In this document: positions 24,579-33,175 of the stretch, piece after piece
Layout: every line of letters starts with the position of its first letter
Position numbering within the stretch: position 1 is the stretch's first letter
NCBI RefSeq assembly: GCF_013423785.1
Contig: NZ_CP058952.1
Span: 2,383,665-2,447,664, forward strand
Reading direction: 5' to 3'
DNA from: Chitinibacter fontanus
GTDB taxonomy: Bacteria > Pseudomonadota > Gammaproteobacteria > Burkholderiales > Chitinibacteraceae
Length of the DNA stretch: 64,000 nt
Translations under genes and position numbers: made by a program
Notes under the pieces: model-generated
What the model was told of the DNA's origin: nothing
Databases searched by the model: none
What the model saw: the letters and a program-made list of their open reading frames with translations, nothing else

Positions 24579-25616
24579 TCAATCAAATAAAGCCAAAAGA
24601 ACGCTATTGTCGACGATGCGGTTGGCCTTGTCGATTAGCCCTTGCCCTGTGGTGCGGGGAATAATTTGTCCGTTGCCATAAAAACCAGCAAATGGCACAT
24701 CCGGCAGCGTGGCGCGCAATACATTCCAGTCGGGTTCACTAATCCCATCTCCCGCAATGGCACGCCGATGGCTGGAAAATGCCAAAGCCCATTTGGGTTG
24801 TGTTTTGCCCGCCAAACTGAGGATGATTTGTTGGGCGAGTTCATGGCTCGCCGTCTTGGCATTAAAGTGCCCCCAGCGTAAACCAGCGCCAAGTGGTAAT
24901 TCATGTGCCAGCATAATGCTGCCTCGCTCAAGGTCGGTGCCTATCACGGGTACCCAGCTTGGCTGGCTGCTCGGTGTGCTCGGGTAGATTTGCGCTAGCA
25001 AGGTTTCTTGCGGAAAACGTGCTAGATGTGGCCCCAGAGTGGCTAGTGCTGGATGATGATCTAGTGTTTCTAGCATCAACCCCTGACTTTGGGTAATGGT
25101 ATGTAGCGGCCCCAAAATTTGAGTGCCTTCCGAAACAATGATGCTGCGTGCTTCTAGCGGGATCTGAATATAACTAAAGCGTTGTTGTGCCGCCTGCCAA
25201 AGCGCGTAATGCCCTTGGCCGGTTGCGTCGCCTGCGATAGCGCCAAACTTAATAGCGCCATCGTTGAGCCAAAATTGATTGATCGCATTCGGTGCGGCAA
25301 GGGCGAGGTGGGAGTTTCTTTGTTGGGTGGGGTAGTTCGCTGGCAGTACCAAGGCCGCGGCGGCCGGAGAGTCGAGTGACCACTCTTGTTCGCTAAAGAC
25401 GCCAGCAGCGCTGGCTCCCACCACATCCATGCTGCCACTAATGACGACAACTGCACGCAGGCAATCATCAATTTGCTGGTGAAAATGAGTCGATAAAAAC
25501 AAAAACACCTTGCCTGCCTGAGTAATGCCGCCGCGTGCCATAGCACTACTGACGGCGGCAATGGCCACTTGCGTGCTGGCACGGGGGCCAAAAGCATATC
25601 CACTAGCAGGTTTCAT
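24579..25616 (-). CDS. FIST-domain sensory protein
   Basis: A 345-residue protein matching the FIST N and C domains. The N part runs GYAFGPRASTQVAIAAV through VVGASAAGVFS; the C part has WALAFSSHRRAIAGDG and PFAGFYGNGQIIP, the FIST_C signature. FIST proteins are thought to bind small ligands, perhaps amino acids, and usually sit beside kinases or GGDEF proteins. Here no signalling output domain or partner is adjacent, so it would act as a free sensor. It precedes the DUF1841 gene and is divergent from the glutathione peroxidase gene. Confidence 0.85.
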   Translation of the reverse strand: MKPASGYAFGPRASTQVAIAAVSSAMARGGITQAGKVFLFLSTHFHQQIDDCLRAVVVISGSMDVVGASAAGVFSEQEWSLDSPAAAALVLPANYPTQQRNSHLALAAPNAINQFWLNDGAIKFGAIAGDATGQGHYALWQAAQQRFSYIQIPLEARSIIVSEGTQILGPLHTITQSQGLMLETLDHHPALATLGPHLARFPQETLLAQIYPSTPSSQPSWVPVIGTDLERGSIMLAHELPLGAGLRWGHFNAKTASHELAQQIILSLAGKTQPKWALAFSSHRRAIAGDGISEPDWNVLRATLPDVPFAGFYGNGQIIPRTTGQGLIDKANRIVDNSVLLALFD

Positions 25617-25666
25617 GTTTAAGTCGTAAATCGATAGAATAAGCGATCAAATTTGCTGGAAAACTA

Positions 25667-26149
25667 ATGATGTCGGCCTTGGACGAGATTGCCTTGCTCA
25701 CCATTACGGGTGAACCTACTAGTATGGCCGCGTACCGTGGGCAAGTAATCTTGGTGGTTAATGTCGCCAGCCGCTGTGGTTTTACTCCGCAATATGCCGG
25801 ATTGCAAATGCTCTATCAGCAATATCACACTCGTGGCTTTACTATTTTGGCTTTTCCATGCAATCAATTTGCTTGGCAGGAGCCAGCTGATGGCGATGAG
25901 ATTGCTACGTTTTGCCAGCAGCAGTTTGCCGTGCAGTTTCCGTTGTTTGCCAAAACCAATGTCAACGGGCGCCGCGCGCATCCATTGTTTCGCTATCTAA
26001 AGCGTGCCCAAGCAGGGTGCTTGGGAACAAAAGCCATTAAATGGAATTTCACCAAGTTTCTGCTCGATCGGCAAGGGCATGTGGTGGCGCGTTTTGCTCC
26101 TACCACGATGCCCGAAACTTTGGCTGAGAAAATAGAAAGTTTGCTGTAA
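25667..26149 (+). CDS. Glutathione peroxidase-family thiol peroxidase
   Basis: A 160-residue GPx-fold protein. The peroxidatic Cys is in NVASRCGFTPQY, the Gln in AFPCNQFAWQEP and the Trp/Asn in KWNFTKFLLD, giving the full tetrad. It uses Cys, not selenocysteine. Such bacterial enzymes reduce peroxides with thioredoxin or glutathione in the cytoplasm or periplasm; no signal peptide is seen here. FAWQEP replaces the usual FGxQEP. Two ATG codons lie side by side at 25667 and 25670; either could be used. Confidence 0.92.
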   Translation: MMSALDEIALLTITGEPTSMAAYRGQVILVVNVASRCGFTPQYAGLQMLYQQYHTRGFTILAFPCNQFAWQEPADGDEIATFCQQQFAVQFPLFAKTNVNGRRAHPLFRYLKRAQAGCLGTKAIKWNFTKFLLDRQGHVVARFAPTTMPETLAEKIESLL

Positions 26150-26186
26150 TAACAAAAGTTTCTGCTGACATGTTACGGCTTTGGCA

Positions 26187-26215
26187 TTGATGGGTAAGGC
26201 CTTTTGCGGTAGAAT
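26187..26215 (+). promoter_or_regulatory. Candidate carA promoter
   Basis: TTGATG (26187-26192) and TAGAAT (26210-26215) are separated by exactly 17 bases, a good sigma-70 match. Transcription would start near 26222, leaving a 60-100-base leader with a terminator-like hairpin. Confidence 0.6.
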
Positions 26216-26236
26216 TCGGCCAATTTTGTATGCGTG

Positions 26237-26267
26237 AAACGGGGTGGGGCAACCTAATCCCGTTTTT
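26237..26267 (+). promoter_or_regulatory. Terminator-like hairpin in the carA leader
   Basis: AAACGGG (26237-26243) pairs with CCCGTTT (26259-26265) and is followed by TTC, making a U-rich tail. It lies after the candidate promoter and before any carA start. This position suggests attenuation, perhaps by pyrimidine or arginine supply; that link is inference. Confidence 0.55.
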
Positions 26268-26287
26268 CTACGCCTACCTCCCGGATT

Positions 26288-27463
26288 TTGACTTATTGGG
26301 CGCAATGCCCTGGAGCCGCCAGTGTCCACACCAGCCCCACTCCAGCCTTGTTGGCACTTGCCGACGGCACCCTGTTCCACGGTATTTCCATCGGCGCAGA
26401 CGGTGAAACCCTTGGTGAAGTGGTATTTAACACTTCGATGACGGGTTACCAAGAGATTTTGACTGACCCATCGTATGCCAAACAGATTGTTACTCTGACT
26501 TACCCACATATTGGCAACTACGGCGTGAATGCCGAAGATGCTGAAAGCCGCGGCGTGTTTGCCGAAGGCCTGATTATTCGTGATCTACCATTGCTGCATT
26601 CTAACTTCCGCTCAACGATGAGCTTGGGAGAGTATCTCAAGCAAAACGGCGTGGTGGCTATTGCGGATATCGATACCCGTAAACTCACCCGCATCTTGCG
26701 TGAAAAAGGTGCGCAGCCAGGCTGTATCGTCAGCGGCCACAATATCGATGCCGCTGCTGCCGTTGAGAAAGCCAAGTCATTTGGCTCAATGGCTGGCCAA
26801 GATCTGGCCAAAGTGGTTTCTTGCGAGAAGCCTTTTGAGTGGACGACCGCTGAGTGGAAATTGGGCGTCGGTTACACCGTGCAAAGCAATCCAAAATTCC
26901 ATGTAGTTGCTTACGACTTTGGTGTGAAGCACAACATCTTGCGCATGCTCGCTGAGCGTGGCTGCAAACTAACTGTCGTACCAGCGCAAACACCAGCAGC
27001 CGAAGTCTTGGCGCTGAACCCAGATGGCGTGTTCTTGTCGAACGGCCCTGGTGATCCTGAACCATGCGATTACGCAATCAAGGCGATTCAAGAGTTGCTG
27101 GCAACTAGCTTGCCGATCTTTGGTATTTGCTTGGGTCATCAATTGCTTGGTTTGGCCGCTGGCGGTAAAACTAGCAAGATGAAGTTTGGTCACCACGGTG
27201 CCAACCACCCGGTGCAAGATCTCGATACCAAACACGTGATGATCACGAGCCAGAATCATGGCTTCCAAGTGGATGAAACCAGTTTGCCGGCCAATGTGCG
27301 TGTGACTCACCGCTCATTGTTTGACGGTACGGTGCAAGGTATCGCGTTGACGGATAAACCCGCGTTCTCGTTCCAAGGCCACCCTGAGGCGAGCCCTGGT
27401 CCGCATGATGTGGCGTACTTGTTTGATAAATTTATTGATGCAATGACCGCTCGAAAAGGTTAA
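26288..27463 (+). CDS. carA: Carbamoyl-phosphate synthase small subunit
   Basis: The glutaminase subunit that feeds ammonia to CarB for carbamoyl phosphate, used for arginine and pyrimidines. The conserved part begins [14 protein letters not shown], continues [27 protein letters not shown] and has the catalytic GICLGHQL nucleophile in the C-terminal class I amidotransferase domain, with His and Glu in [14 protein letters not shown]. The start is unclear. TTG 26288 is the first in-frame start and gives 391 residues, but the good GGAG/GTG pair at 26311-26324 is out of frame because of an 11-bp tandem repeat at 26326-26347. In-frame TTG 26348 is another option. Confidence 0.93.
   Translation: MTYWAQCPGAASVHTSPTPALLALADGTLFHGISIGADGETLGEVVFNTSMTGYQEILTDPSYAKQIVTLTYPHIGNYGVNAEDAESRGVFAEGLIIRDLPLLHSNFRSTMSLGEYLKQNGVVAIADIDTRKLTRILREKGAQPGCIVSGHNIDAAAAVEKAKSFGSMAGQDLAKVVSCEKPFEWTTAEWKLGVGYTVQSNPKFHVVAYDFGVKHNILRMLAERGCKLTVVPAQTPAAEVLALNPDGVFLSNGPGDPEPCDYAIKAIQELLATSLPIFGICLGHQLLGLAAGGKTSKMKFGHHGANHPVQDLDTKHVMITSQNHGFQVDETSLPANVRVTHRSLFDGTVQGIALTDKPAFSFQGHPEASPGPHDVAYLFDKFIDAMTARKG
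26326..26347. repeat. 11-bp imperfect tandem duplication at the carA start
   Basis: CCACACCAGCC (26326-26336) is followed directly by CCACTCCAGCC (26337-26347), ten of eleven bases identical. Removing one copy would place GTG 26322 in frame with carA and give the N-terminus [12 protein letters not shown], which is what CarA proteins look like. Confidence 0.8.
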
Positions 27464-27466
27464 GTC

Positions 27467-27697
27467 ATGGATGGCCTGCTCGCACAGACTGGCAATTTTT
27501 TCGCCGCTCAGCCGATAGGCTGGGGGGCGCTGGTGCTGGCAGCGTTAGGCTACTTTTTCATGACCCGCATTCTGAAACTGATCTTTTTCTGCGTGTTTCT
27601 TGTGGCAATTGCGGCAGGCTATTTTTATCTGACACACCCGTCTGGATCAAAGCCCGCTGATGATGGCGTCAAGACCGTAATTGAGAAGAAACACTAA
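27467..27697 (+). CDS. Small membrane protein between carA and carB
   Basis: A 76-residue protein with a hydrophobic pair of helices ([21 protein letters not shown] and [17 protein letters not shown]) and a short charged C-terminus ending EKKH. I do not recognise a family. It starts three bases after the carA stop and ends eleven bases before carB, so it is certainly co-transcribed and probably coupled. Carbamoyl-phosphate synthase is soluble, so a membrane partner between its two subunits is unexpected. It may simply ride in the operon. Confidence 0.75.
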   Translation: MDGLLAQTGNFFAAQPIGWGALVLAALGYFFMTRILKLIFFCVFLVAIAAGYFYLTHPSGSKPADDGVKTVIEKKH

Positions 27698-27708
27698 GGA
27701 CGAACACC

Positions 27709-30700
27709 ATGCCAAAGCGTACCGACCTAAAAAGCATTCTGATTATTGGCGCTGGCCCGATCGTGATCGGCCAAGCGTGCGAGTTTGACTACTCTGGCGC
27801 CCAAGCGTGTAAAGCGCTGCGTGAAGAGGGTTACAAAGTCATTCTGGTGAACAGCAATCCTGCCACCATAATGACTGACCCAAATATGGCCGATGTGACC
27901 TACATCGAGCCGATTACTTGGCAAGTGGTAGAGAAAATCATTGCCAAAGAGCGCCCAGATGCGATCTTGCCAACAATGGGTGGCCAGACTGCACTGAACT
28001 GCGCGCTCGATTTGTGGCGCAATGGTGTGCTGGATAAATTCAATGTTGAATTGATCGGCGCGACGCCAGAAGCGATTGATAAAGCCGAAGATCGTCAAAA
28101 ATTTAAAGCTGCGATGGATAAAATCGGCTTGGGTTCGGCACGCTCTGGCATTGCTCACAGCCTGGAAGAAGCGCTCGCGGTGCAAACGCAAGTGGGCTTC
28201 CCGACTATTATTCGTCCATCGTTCACAATGGGCGGCTCGGGCGGTGGTATCGCCTACAATATGCAAGAGTTCATCGAGATCTGTACCCGTGGTCTGGACT
28301 TGTCGCCAACCAACGAATTGCTGATCGAAGAATCGCTGCTCGGCTGGAAAGAGTACGAAATGGAAGTCGTGCGTGACCGTAACGACAACTGCATTATCGT
28401 GTGCTCGATCGAAAACTTGGACCCAATGGGTGTGCATACCGGTGACTCGATCACCGTGGCACCAGCGCAAACGCTGACCGACAAAGAATACCAAATCATG
28501 CGTAACGCATCGATCGCCGTACTGCGCGAGATTGGTGTAGATACCGGTGGTTCAAACGTGCAATTCTCGGTGAATCCAAAAGATGGTCGTTTGATCGTCA
28601 TTGAGATGAACCCGCGTGTATCACGTTCTTCTGCTTTGGCATCTAAAGCAACGGGCTTCCCTATTGCGAAAATCGCCGCCAAATTGGCGGTGGGTTACAC
28701 GCTGGACGAGCTGAAAAACGAAATTACTGGCGGCAAAACGCCAGCGTCGTTCGAGCCATCGATCGACTACGTAGTGACCAAGATTCCTCGCTTTGCGTTC
28801 GAGAAGTTCCCGCAAGCCAATGACCGCCTGACGACGCAAATGAAGTCGGTGGGTGAGGTGATGGCAATTGGTCGCACGCAGCAGGAATCGTTGCAAAAAG
28901 CACTGCGCGGCCTTGAAACTGGCATGTCAGGCTTTGACGAAATCTGTTCAGATCGTACCAAAATCGAATCAGAAATTGCCAATCCAGGCCCTGAGCGTCT
29001 GTGGTATGTGGCTGATGCATTCCGTGTTGGCTTGAGCCGCGACGAGATTCACAATATTTCTAAGATCGACCCATGGTTCTTGGTGTTGATCGAAGACATC
29101 TTGAACGATGAAGCATCACTGCGTGGCCGTAGCGTTGATAGCTTGAGCAAAGAAGAATTCCGCAAACTCAAACGCAAAGGTTTCTCGGATCGTCGCTTAG
29201 GTACATTGCTTGGTTGCGATCAAAATGCAGTTCGCAAAGCGCGTCATGCTTTATCGATTCGTCCAGTGTATAAGCGTGTAGATACCTGCGCTGCTGAGTT
29301 TGCGAGCAATACCGCCTATATGTATTCGACTTACGAAGAAGAATGCGAAGCGGCGCCCACGGACAAGAAAAAAGTCATGATCTTGGGCGGTGGCCCAAAC
29401 CGTATCGGTCAGGGTATCGAGTTTGACTACTGCTGCGTTCACGCGGCGATGGCGCTGCGCGATGATGGTTATGAAACCATCATGGTCAATTGCAACCCAG
29501 AAACCGTTTCGACTGATTACGACACTTCCGATCGTCTGTACTTCGAGCCATTGACGCTCGAAGACGTACTGGAAATCGTGGCAATTGAAAAACCAATCGG
29601 CGTGATTGTGCAGTACGGTGGCCAAACACCATTGAAACTGGCGCGCGCTTTGGAAGCCAACGGCGTGCCTATTATTGGTACGACGCCAGACATGATTGAT
29701 GCGGCAGAAGACCGTGAACGCTTCCAGAAATTGTTGCAAGACTTGGCATTGCGCCAGCCGCCAAATGCGACTGCGCGTAATGAGCAAGATGCATTGCACT
29801 TGGCGCGTGAGCTGGGCTACCCATTGGTGGTGCGTCCTTCTTACGTATTGGGTGGTCGTGCGATGGAAATCGTTCATTCAGACAAAGACCTTGAGCGTTA
29901 TATGCGCGAAGCGGTGAAAGTGTCGAATGATTCGCCAGTATTGCTCGATCGCTTCTTGAACGACGCGATCGAAGTCGATGTGGATGCGGTTTCTGACGGT
30001 ACCGACGTGATCATTGGCGGGATCATGGAGCACATCGAGCAAGCCGGTGTTCACTCAGGTGACTCAGCGTGTTCACTGCCACCGTACTCATTGAGCAAAG
30101 AGTTGCAAGACGAATTGCGTCGTCAAACCGTGTTGATGGCTAAAGGCCTGAACGTGGTTGGTTTGATGAACGTGCAGTTTGCGATTCAAGGGAAAGGCGC
30201 GGATGCCAAAGTTTACGTGTTGGAAGTGAATCCACGTGCGTCACGTACCGTACCGTATGTGTCGAAAGCCACGAGCGTGCCATTGGCCAAAGTGGCTGCG
30301 CGTTGTATGGTTGGCCAAACTTTGGTTCAGCAAGGTGTAACGTCAGAAGTGATTCCGCCGTACTACTCAGTAAAAGAAGCAGTATTCCCATTCGCTAAAT
30401 TCCCGGGCGTTGATTCGATTCTGGGCCCGGAAATGAAGTCGACCGGTGAAGTGATGGGTGTGGGGGCGACTTTTGCCGAAGCATTTGTGAAGTCGCAAAT
30501 GGCTGCCGGTACGGTGTTGCCGACCAACGGAAATGTGTTTATTTCTGTGCGCGAAGGCGATAAGGCGCAAGCGATTGAATGTGCGCAAGTATTGGCATCG
30601 CTCGGCTTTAAAGTATTGGCCACCAAAGGCACTGCTGCAGCGATTGATGCTGCTGGCGTTGCAGTCACTGCGGTTAATAAAGTGACCGAAGGTCGTCCAC

Positions 30701-30930
30701 ATATCGTTGATATGATTGTGAATGGCGAAATCGGCATGATCTTTAACACGGTGGACGAGCGTCGCCAAGCGATTCAAGACAGCTACTCGATTCGTCACGA
30801 AGCACTGAAGGCCAAGCTGCCAGTGTTCACGACTATCGCCGGCGCGAAAGCCGCCTGCATTGGTTTGCGTGATATGAAAGAGTTGGATGTCTATGATCTG
30901 CAGGGCTTGCATCAGCAGCTCAATAACTGA
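27709..30930 (+). CDS. carB: Carbamoyl-phosphate synthase large subunit
   Basis: A 1073-residue protein of two homologous halves. Each has an ATP-grasp site: the first with [19 protein letters not shown] and the second, from about residue 555, with [21 protein letters not shown]-terminal MGS-like allosteric domain follows residue 935 ([18 protein letters not shown]). It makes carbamoyl phosphate from bicarbonate, ammonia and two ATP. The allosteric domain usually binds UMP and ornithine. Full length and all motifs look intact. An intrinsic terminator follows, separating it from greA. Confidence 0.98.
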   Translation: MPKRTDLKSILIIGAGPIVIGQACEFDYSGAQACKALREEGYKVILVNSNPATIMTDPNMADVTYIEPITWQVVEKIIAKERPDAILPTMGGQTALNCALDLWRNGVLDKFNVELIGATPEAIDKAEDRQKFKAAMDKIGLGSARSGIAHSLEEALAVQTQVGFPTIIRPSFTMGGSGGGIAYNMQEFIEICTRGLDLSPTNELLIEESLLGWKEYEMEVVRDRNDNCIIVCSIENLDPMGVHTGDSITVAPAQTLTDKEYQIMRNASIAVLREIGVDTGGSNVQFSVNPKDGRLIVIEMNPRVSRSSALASKATGFPIAKIAAKLAVGYTLDELKNEITGGKTPASFEPSIDYVVTKIPRFAFEKFPQANDRLTTQMKSVGEVMAIGRTQQESLQKALRGLETGMSGFDEICSDRTKIESEIANPGPERLWYVADAFRVGLSRDEIHNISKIDPWFLVLIEDILNDEASLRGRSVDSLSKEEFRKLKRKGFSDRRLGTLLGCDQNAVRKARHALSIRPVYKRVDTCAAEFASNTAYMYSTYEEECEAAPTDKKKVMILGGGPNRIGQGIEFDYCCVHAAMALRDDGYETIMVNCNPETVSTDYDTSDRLYFEPLTLEDVLEIVAIEKPIGVIVQYGGQTPLKLARALEANGVPIIGTTPDMIDAAEDRERFQKLLQDLALRQPPNATARNEQDALHLARELGYPLVVRPSYVLGGRAMEIVHSDKDLERYMREAVKVSNDSPVLLDRFLNDAIEVDVDAVSDGTDVIIGGIMEHIEQAGVHSGDSACSLPPYSLSKELQDELRRQTVLMAKGLNVVGLMNVQFAIQGKGADAKVYVLEVNPRASRTVPYVSKATSVPLAKVAARCMVGQTLVQQGVTSEVIPPYYSVKEAVFPFAKFPGVDSILGPEMKSTGEVMGVGATFAEAFVKSQMAAGTVLPTNGNVFISVREGDKAQAIECAQVLASLGFKVLATKGTAAAIDAAGVAVTAVNKVTEGRPHIVDMIVNGEIGMIFNTVDERRQAIQDSYSIRHEALKAKLPVFTTIAGAKAACIGLRDMKELDVYDLQGLHQQLNN

Positions 30931-30958
30931 TATTTTACGGATTGATATCGGATAAAAA

Positions 30959-30990
30959 GCCGCCCCTGTGATGGGGCGGCTATTATTTTT
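30959..30990 (+). terminator. Intrinsic terminator after carB
   Basis: GCCGCCCC (30959-30966) pairs with GGGGCGGC (30973-30980) over six bases, followed by TATTATTTTT. Confidence 0.85.
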
Positions 30991-31022
30991 AGCAGCGCTA
31001 GAAATAGGGCTGGGAGAAAGAA

Positions 31023-31505
31023 ATGATTAAAGTACCTCTGACCGTCGTTGGTGCAGAATTGTTGAAAGCCGAATTGGCTCATTTGAAAAGCGTAGAGCGC
31101 CCAGCTGTGATTGCAGCGATTGCTGAGGCGCGTAGCCATGGCGATTTATCTGAAAACGCTGAATACGATGCAGCCAAAGAAAAGCAAGGCTTTGTCGAAG
31201 GTCGCATTGCTGAGCTGGAAGGCAAATTAAGCAACAGCCAAATCATCGATCCAAAAGAAATGGCCGATACTGCAGAAGGCCGCATTGTGTTTGCCGCAAC
31301 TGTCGTGCTGCAAGACTTGGAAACTGAAGCTGAAGTGACCTATCAGATCGTGGGCGATGATGAAGCCGACATCAAGCAAGGTAAAATTTCTGTTTCTAGC
31401 CCAATTGCACGTGCCTTGATTGGCAAATACGAAGGTGATGTTGCTGATGTGCAGGCACCGGGTGGTATTCGGGAGTATGAAGTTCTAGAAGTGAAATACA
31501 TTTAA
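31023..31505 (+). CDS. greA: Transcription elongation factor GreA
   Basis: A 160-residue factor that rescues backtracked RNA polymerase by stimulating transcript cleavage. The N-terminal coiled coil contains [31 protein letters not shown], with the acidic tip D and E residues, and the C-terminal FKBP-like domain has [24 protein letters not shown]. Start ATG 31023 has GGGAGAAAG upstream. It follows carAB as in E. coli and many relatives. It begins a plus-strand group leading to the DUF4149 gene. Confidence 0.97.
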   Translation: MIKVPLTVVGAELLKAELAHLKSVERPAVIAAIAEARSHGDLSENAEYDAAKEKQGFVEGRIAELEGKLSNSQIIDPKEMADTAEGRIVFAATVVLQDLETEAEVTYQIVGDDEADIKQGKISVSSPIARALIGKYEGDVADVQAPGGIREYEVLEVKYI

Positions 31506-31588
31506 TTACGTTCAGCGCACCTCGGCGCGGAGTAGTCTGCCATGGTTGCATGAATCTTAGATTGGGAGGGGGTATTGCCGGCTAGGCT

Positions 31589-32053
31589 TTGACTGAGCTG
31601 AGCTTTGCCTTGATACATCTTATGGGTAATGGAATCAAGAATCTGCTGACCACACTATGGATTGGTGGCATGTGGATTATCGGGGTGGTTGTTGCACCGG
31701 CACTGTTCAGTAATCTGGATAAAGCTGTGGCAGGGATGGTGGCAGGAAAATTGTTTCATGCCATTGGTTGGATAGGCATTGTGGCAGGAGTATTTCTGCT
31801 CATTTGGTGGATATGGAACGAAGGCGCGCGCGCATTTCAAGGCGCCAAATTATGGCTAATCGTTGGTATGTTGCTATGCACACTGATCAATCAATTTGCC
31901 ATTTTTCCATTGATTGCCGAAATCAAACCTGCTGTGAGCAATGCGGCGGAAGGAATGTTTGGCGGTGGTTTGGCGCAGTGGCACACGATTTCTAGCCTGA
32001 TATATTTACTACAAAGTGTGCTAGGTTTGATTTATATTTGGCGTCATGACTAA
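31589..32053 (+). CDS. DUF4149 / TMEM205-like membrane protein
   Basis: A protein of up to 154 residues with four membrane segments: LTTLWIGGMWIIGVVVAPALF, FHAIGWIGIVAGVFLLIWWIW, LIVGMLLCTLINQFAIFPLIAEI and a C-terminal helix near SLIYLLQSVLGLIYIW. The pattern, with FWIGG and the QWH motif before the last helix, matches DUF4149. The function is unknown. The start is uncertain: TTG 31589 or ATG 31622, neither with a strong ribosome site. It lies between greA and the convergent yhbY gene, as in many betaproteobacteria. Confidence 0.82.
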   Translation: MTELSFALIHLMGNGIKNLLTTLWIGGMWIIGVVVAPALFSNLDKAVAGMVAGKLFHAIGWIGIVAGVFLLIWWIWNEGARAFQGAKLWLIVGMLLCTLINQFAIFPLIAEIKPAVSNAAEGMFGGGLAQWHTISSLIYLLQSVLGLIYIWRHD

Positions 32054-32065
32054 TCAATTGCAGCA

Positions 32066-32092
32066 ATAAAAAAGGGCGCTTAGTGCGCCCTT
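32066..32092 (-). terminator. Intrinsic terminator for yhbY
   Basis: GGGCGC (32074-32079) pairs with GCGCCC (32085-32090), with a T-run on the minus strand (complement of the A residues at 32068-32073). It may also weakly stop the DUF4149 transcript. Confidence 0.8.
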
Positions 32093-32121
32093 AGATTGTG
32101 AAGTAGCGGCTCTTATTGTTA

Positions 32122-32439
32122 TTAAGCTGCTTTCTTCTTTTTAGGTAGCATGATTTTAGGTTTTTCAGTATTGCTTGGGCGGTAGATCAGCAGTAATTTA
32201 CCTAGCATCTGCACCGGCGCGGCACCTAGATCGGCGCAAATTTGCTGCATAAACTGAGCGCGAGCTTCACGATCATCGCCAAGAACACGGATTTTGATTA
32301 ACTCATGCGCGTCTAGATTGACCGCAATTTCACGCATCACAGCGTCGGTAAGGCCATTATTCCCAATCATAACCACCGGATTTAGGTGATGCGCCAAGCT
32401 GCGCAAATGACGGCATTGATCCGGCGTAAGTTCTAACAT
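32122..32439 (-). CDS. yhbY: YhbY-type CRM-domain RNA-binding protein
   Basis: A 105-residue protein that is a single CRM domain: MLELTPDQCRHLRSLAHHLNPVVMIGNNGLTDAVMREI includes the conserved GxxG-like MIGNNG loop, followed by LDAHELIKIRVLGDDREAR and a Lys-rich tail PKKKKAA. Family members associate with pre-50S ribosomal subunits. I use ATG 32439, which has AAGGA nine bases upstream; the frame extends further but into the rlmE start. It is divergent from rlmE, the ancestral arrangement. Confidence 0.94.
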   Translation of the reverse strand: MLELTPDQCRHLRSLAHHLNPVVMIGNNGLTDAVMREIAVNLDAHELIKIRVLGDDREARAQFMQQICADLGAAPVQMLGKLLLIYRPSNTEKPKIMLPKKKKAA

Positions 32440-32488
32440 AATGATTGAATCCTTGAAAATCTTCTTAACTAACAGGGTAGTGTAACCG

Positions 32489-33109
32489 ATGGCAGGTATC
32501 AATTCCAGTAGTGCTTGGCTACACGAGCATGTCAATGATCAGTATGTGCAAATGGCCAAAAAGGAAGGTTATCGTGCTCGTGCCGCATATAAGCTGCTAG
32601 AAATTGATGAAAAAGATAAATTACTCAAGCTCGGCTTGTGGGTGGCCGACCTAGGGGCCGCCCCTGGCAGCTGGTGCCAAGTTGCAATGAAAAAGGTTGG
32701 CAAGAATGGCCGAGTGTTCGCGCTTGATATTCTGGAAATGGATCCAATTCGCGATGTGGAGTTTGTACAAGGTGATTTTCGCGAAGAAGAAGTACTCAAT
32801 CGCTTTAACGCATTGCTCAATGGTCGACAAGTCGATCTTGTAATTTGTGATATGGCCCCCAATATGAGTGGTAATACAGTCACAGATCAGGCTCGCAGTA
32901 TGTATTTATGCGAGTTGGCGCTGGAGTTTGCCCAAGAGCAACTCAAACCGGGTGGACATTTTTTAGTCAAAGTGTTTCAAGGAAGTGGTTTTCAAGAATA
33001 TATGAAGGCAATGCGTGAAACTTTTGCCACCGTTGTCTCTCGAAAACCTAAAGCATCTCGTGATCGCAGCTCGGAAGTCTATCTCTTGGGTAAGCAAAAA
33101 AAGGCTTAA
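32489..33109 (+). CDS. rlmE: 23S rRNA 2'-O-ribose U2552 methyltransferase
   Basis: A 206-residue FtsJ/RrmJ enzyme. The K-D-K-E catalytic tetrad is seen at K35, D121, K161 and E196. The SAM-binding motif is [15 protein letters not shown], and the substrate side has [12 protein letters not shown] and [12 protein letters not shown]. It methylates U2552 in the A-loop of 23S rRNA, a late step of 50S assembly. It is followed by ftsH after 66 bases, the same rlmE-ftsH order as in E. coli. Confidence 0.97.
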   Translation: MAGINSSSAWLHEHVNDQYVQMAKKEGYRARAAYKLLEIDEKDKLLKLGLWVADLGAAPGSWCQVAMKKVGKNGRVFALDILEMDPIRDVEFVQGDFREEEVLNRFNALLNGRQVDLVICDMAPNMSGNTVTDQARSMYLCELALEFAQEQLKPGGHFLVKVFQGSGFQEYMKAMRETFATVVSRKPKASRDRSSEVYLLGKQKKA

Positions 33110-33143
33110 CCAATCGCTTGAACCGAGTAAAATATATTTGTCA

Positions 33144-33159
33144 TTCCCGCGTTCGGGAA
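33144..33159 (+). promoter_or_regulatory. Inverted repeat upstream of ftsH
   Basis: TTCCCG-CGTT-CGGGAA lies 17 bases before the ftsH start codon. It may be an operator or an mRNA hairpin near the ribosome binding site (AGGAG at 33164-33168). Confidence 0.35.
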
Positions 33160-33175
33160 ATACAGGAGTAAAGCC

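Noticed and set aside
26230..26270. Leader peptide starting ATG 26230 in the carA leader
   Set aside because: The ATG is only about eight bases from the expected transcript start and has no ribosome site. The frame does not stop near the hairpin and runs on past the carA start.
26288..27463. carA as a pseudogene because of the 11-bp duplication
   Set aside because: Only the start is affected; the remaining 370 codons are intact and conserved, and alternative TTG starts exist.
27727..28494. 255-codon open frame on the minus strand inside carB
   Set aside because: It is a shadow of carB with no ribosome site or recognisable protein; a similar shadow exists at 29251-29877.
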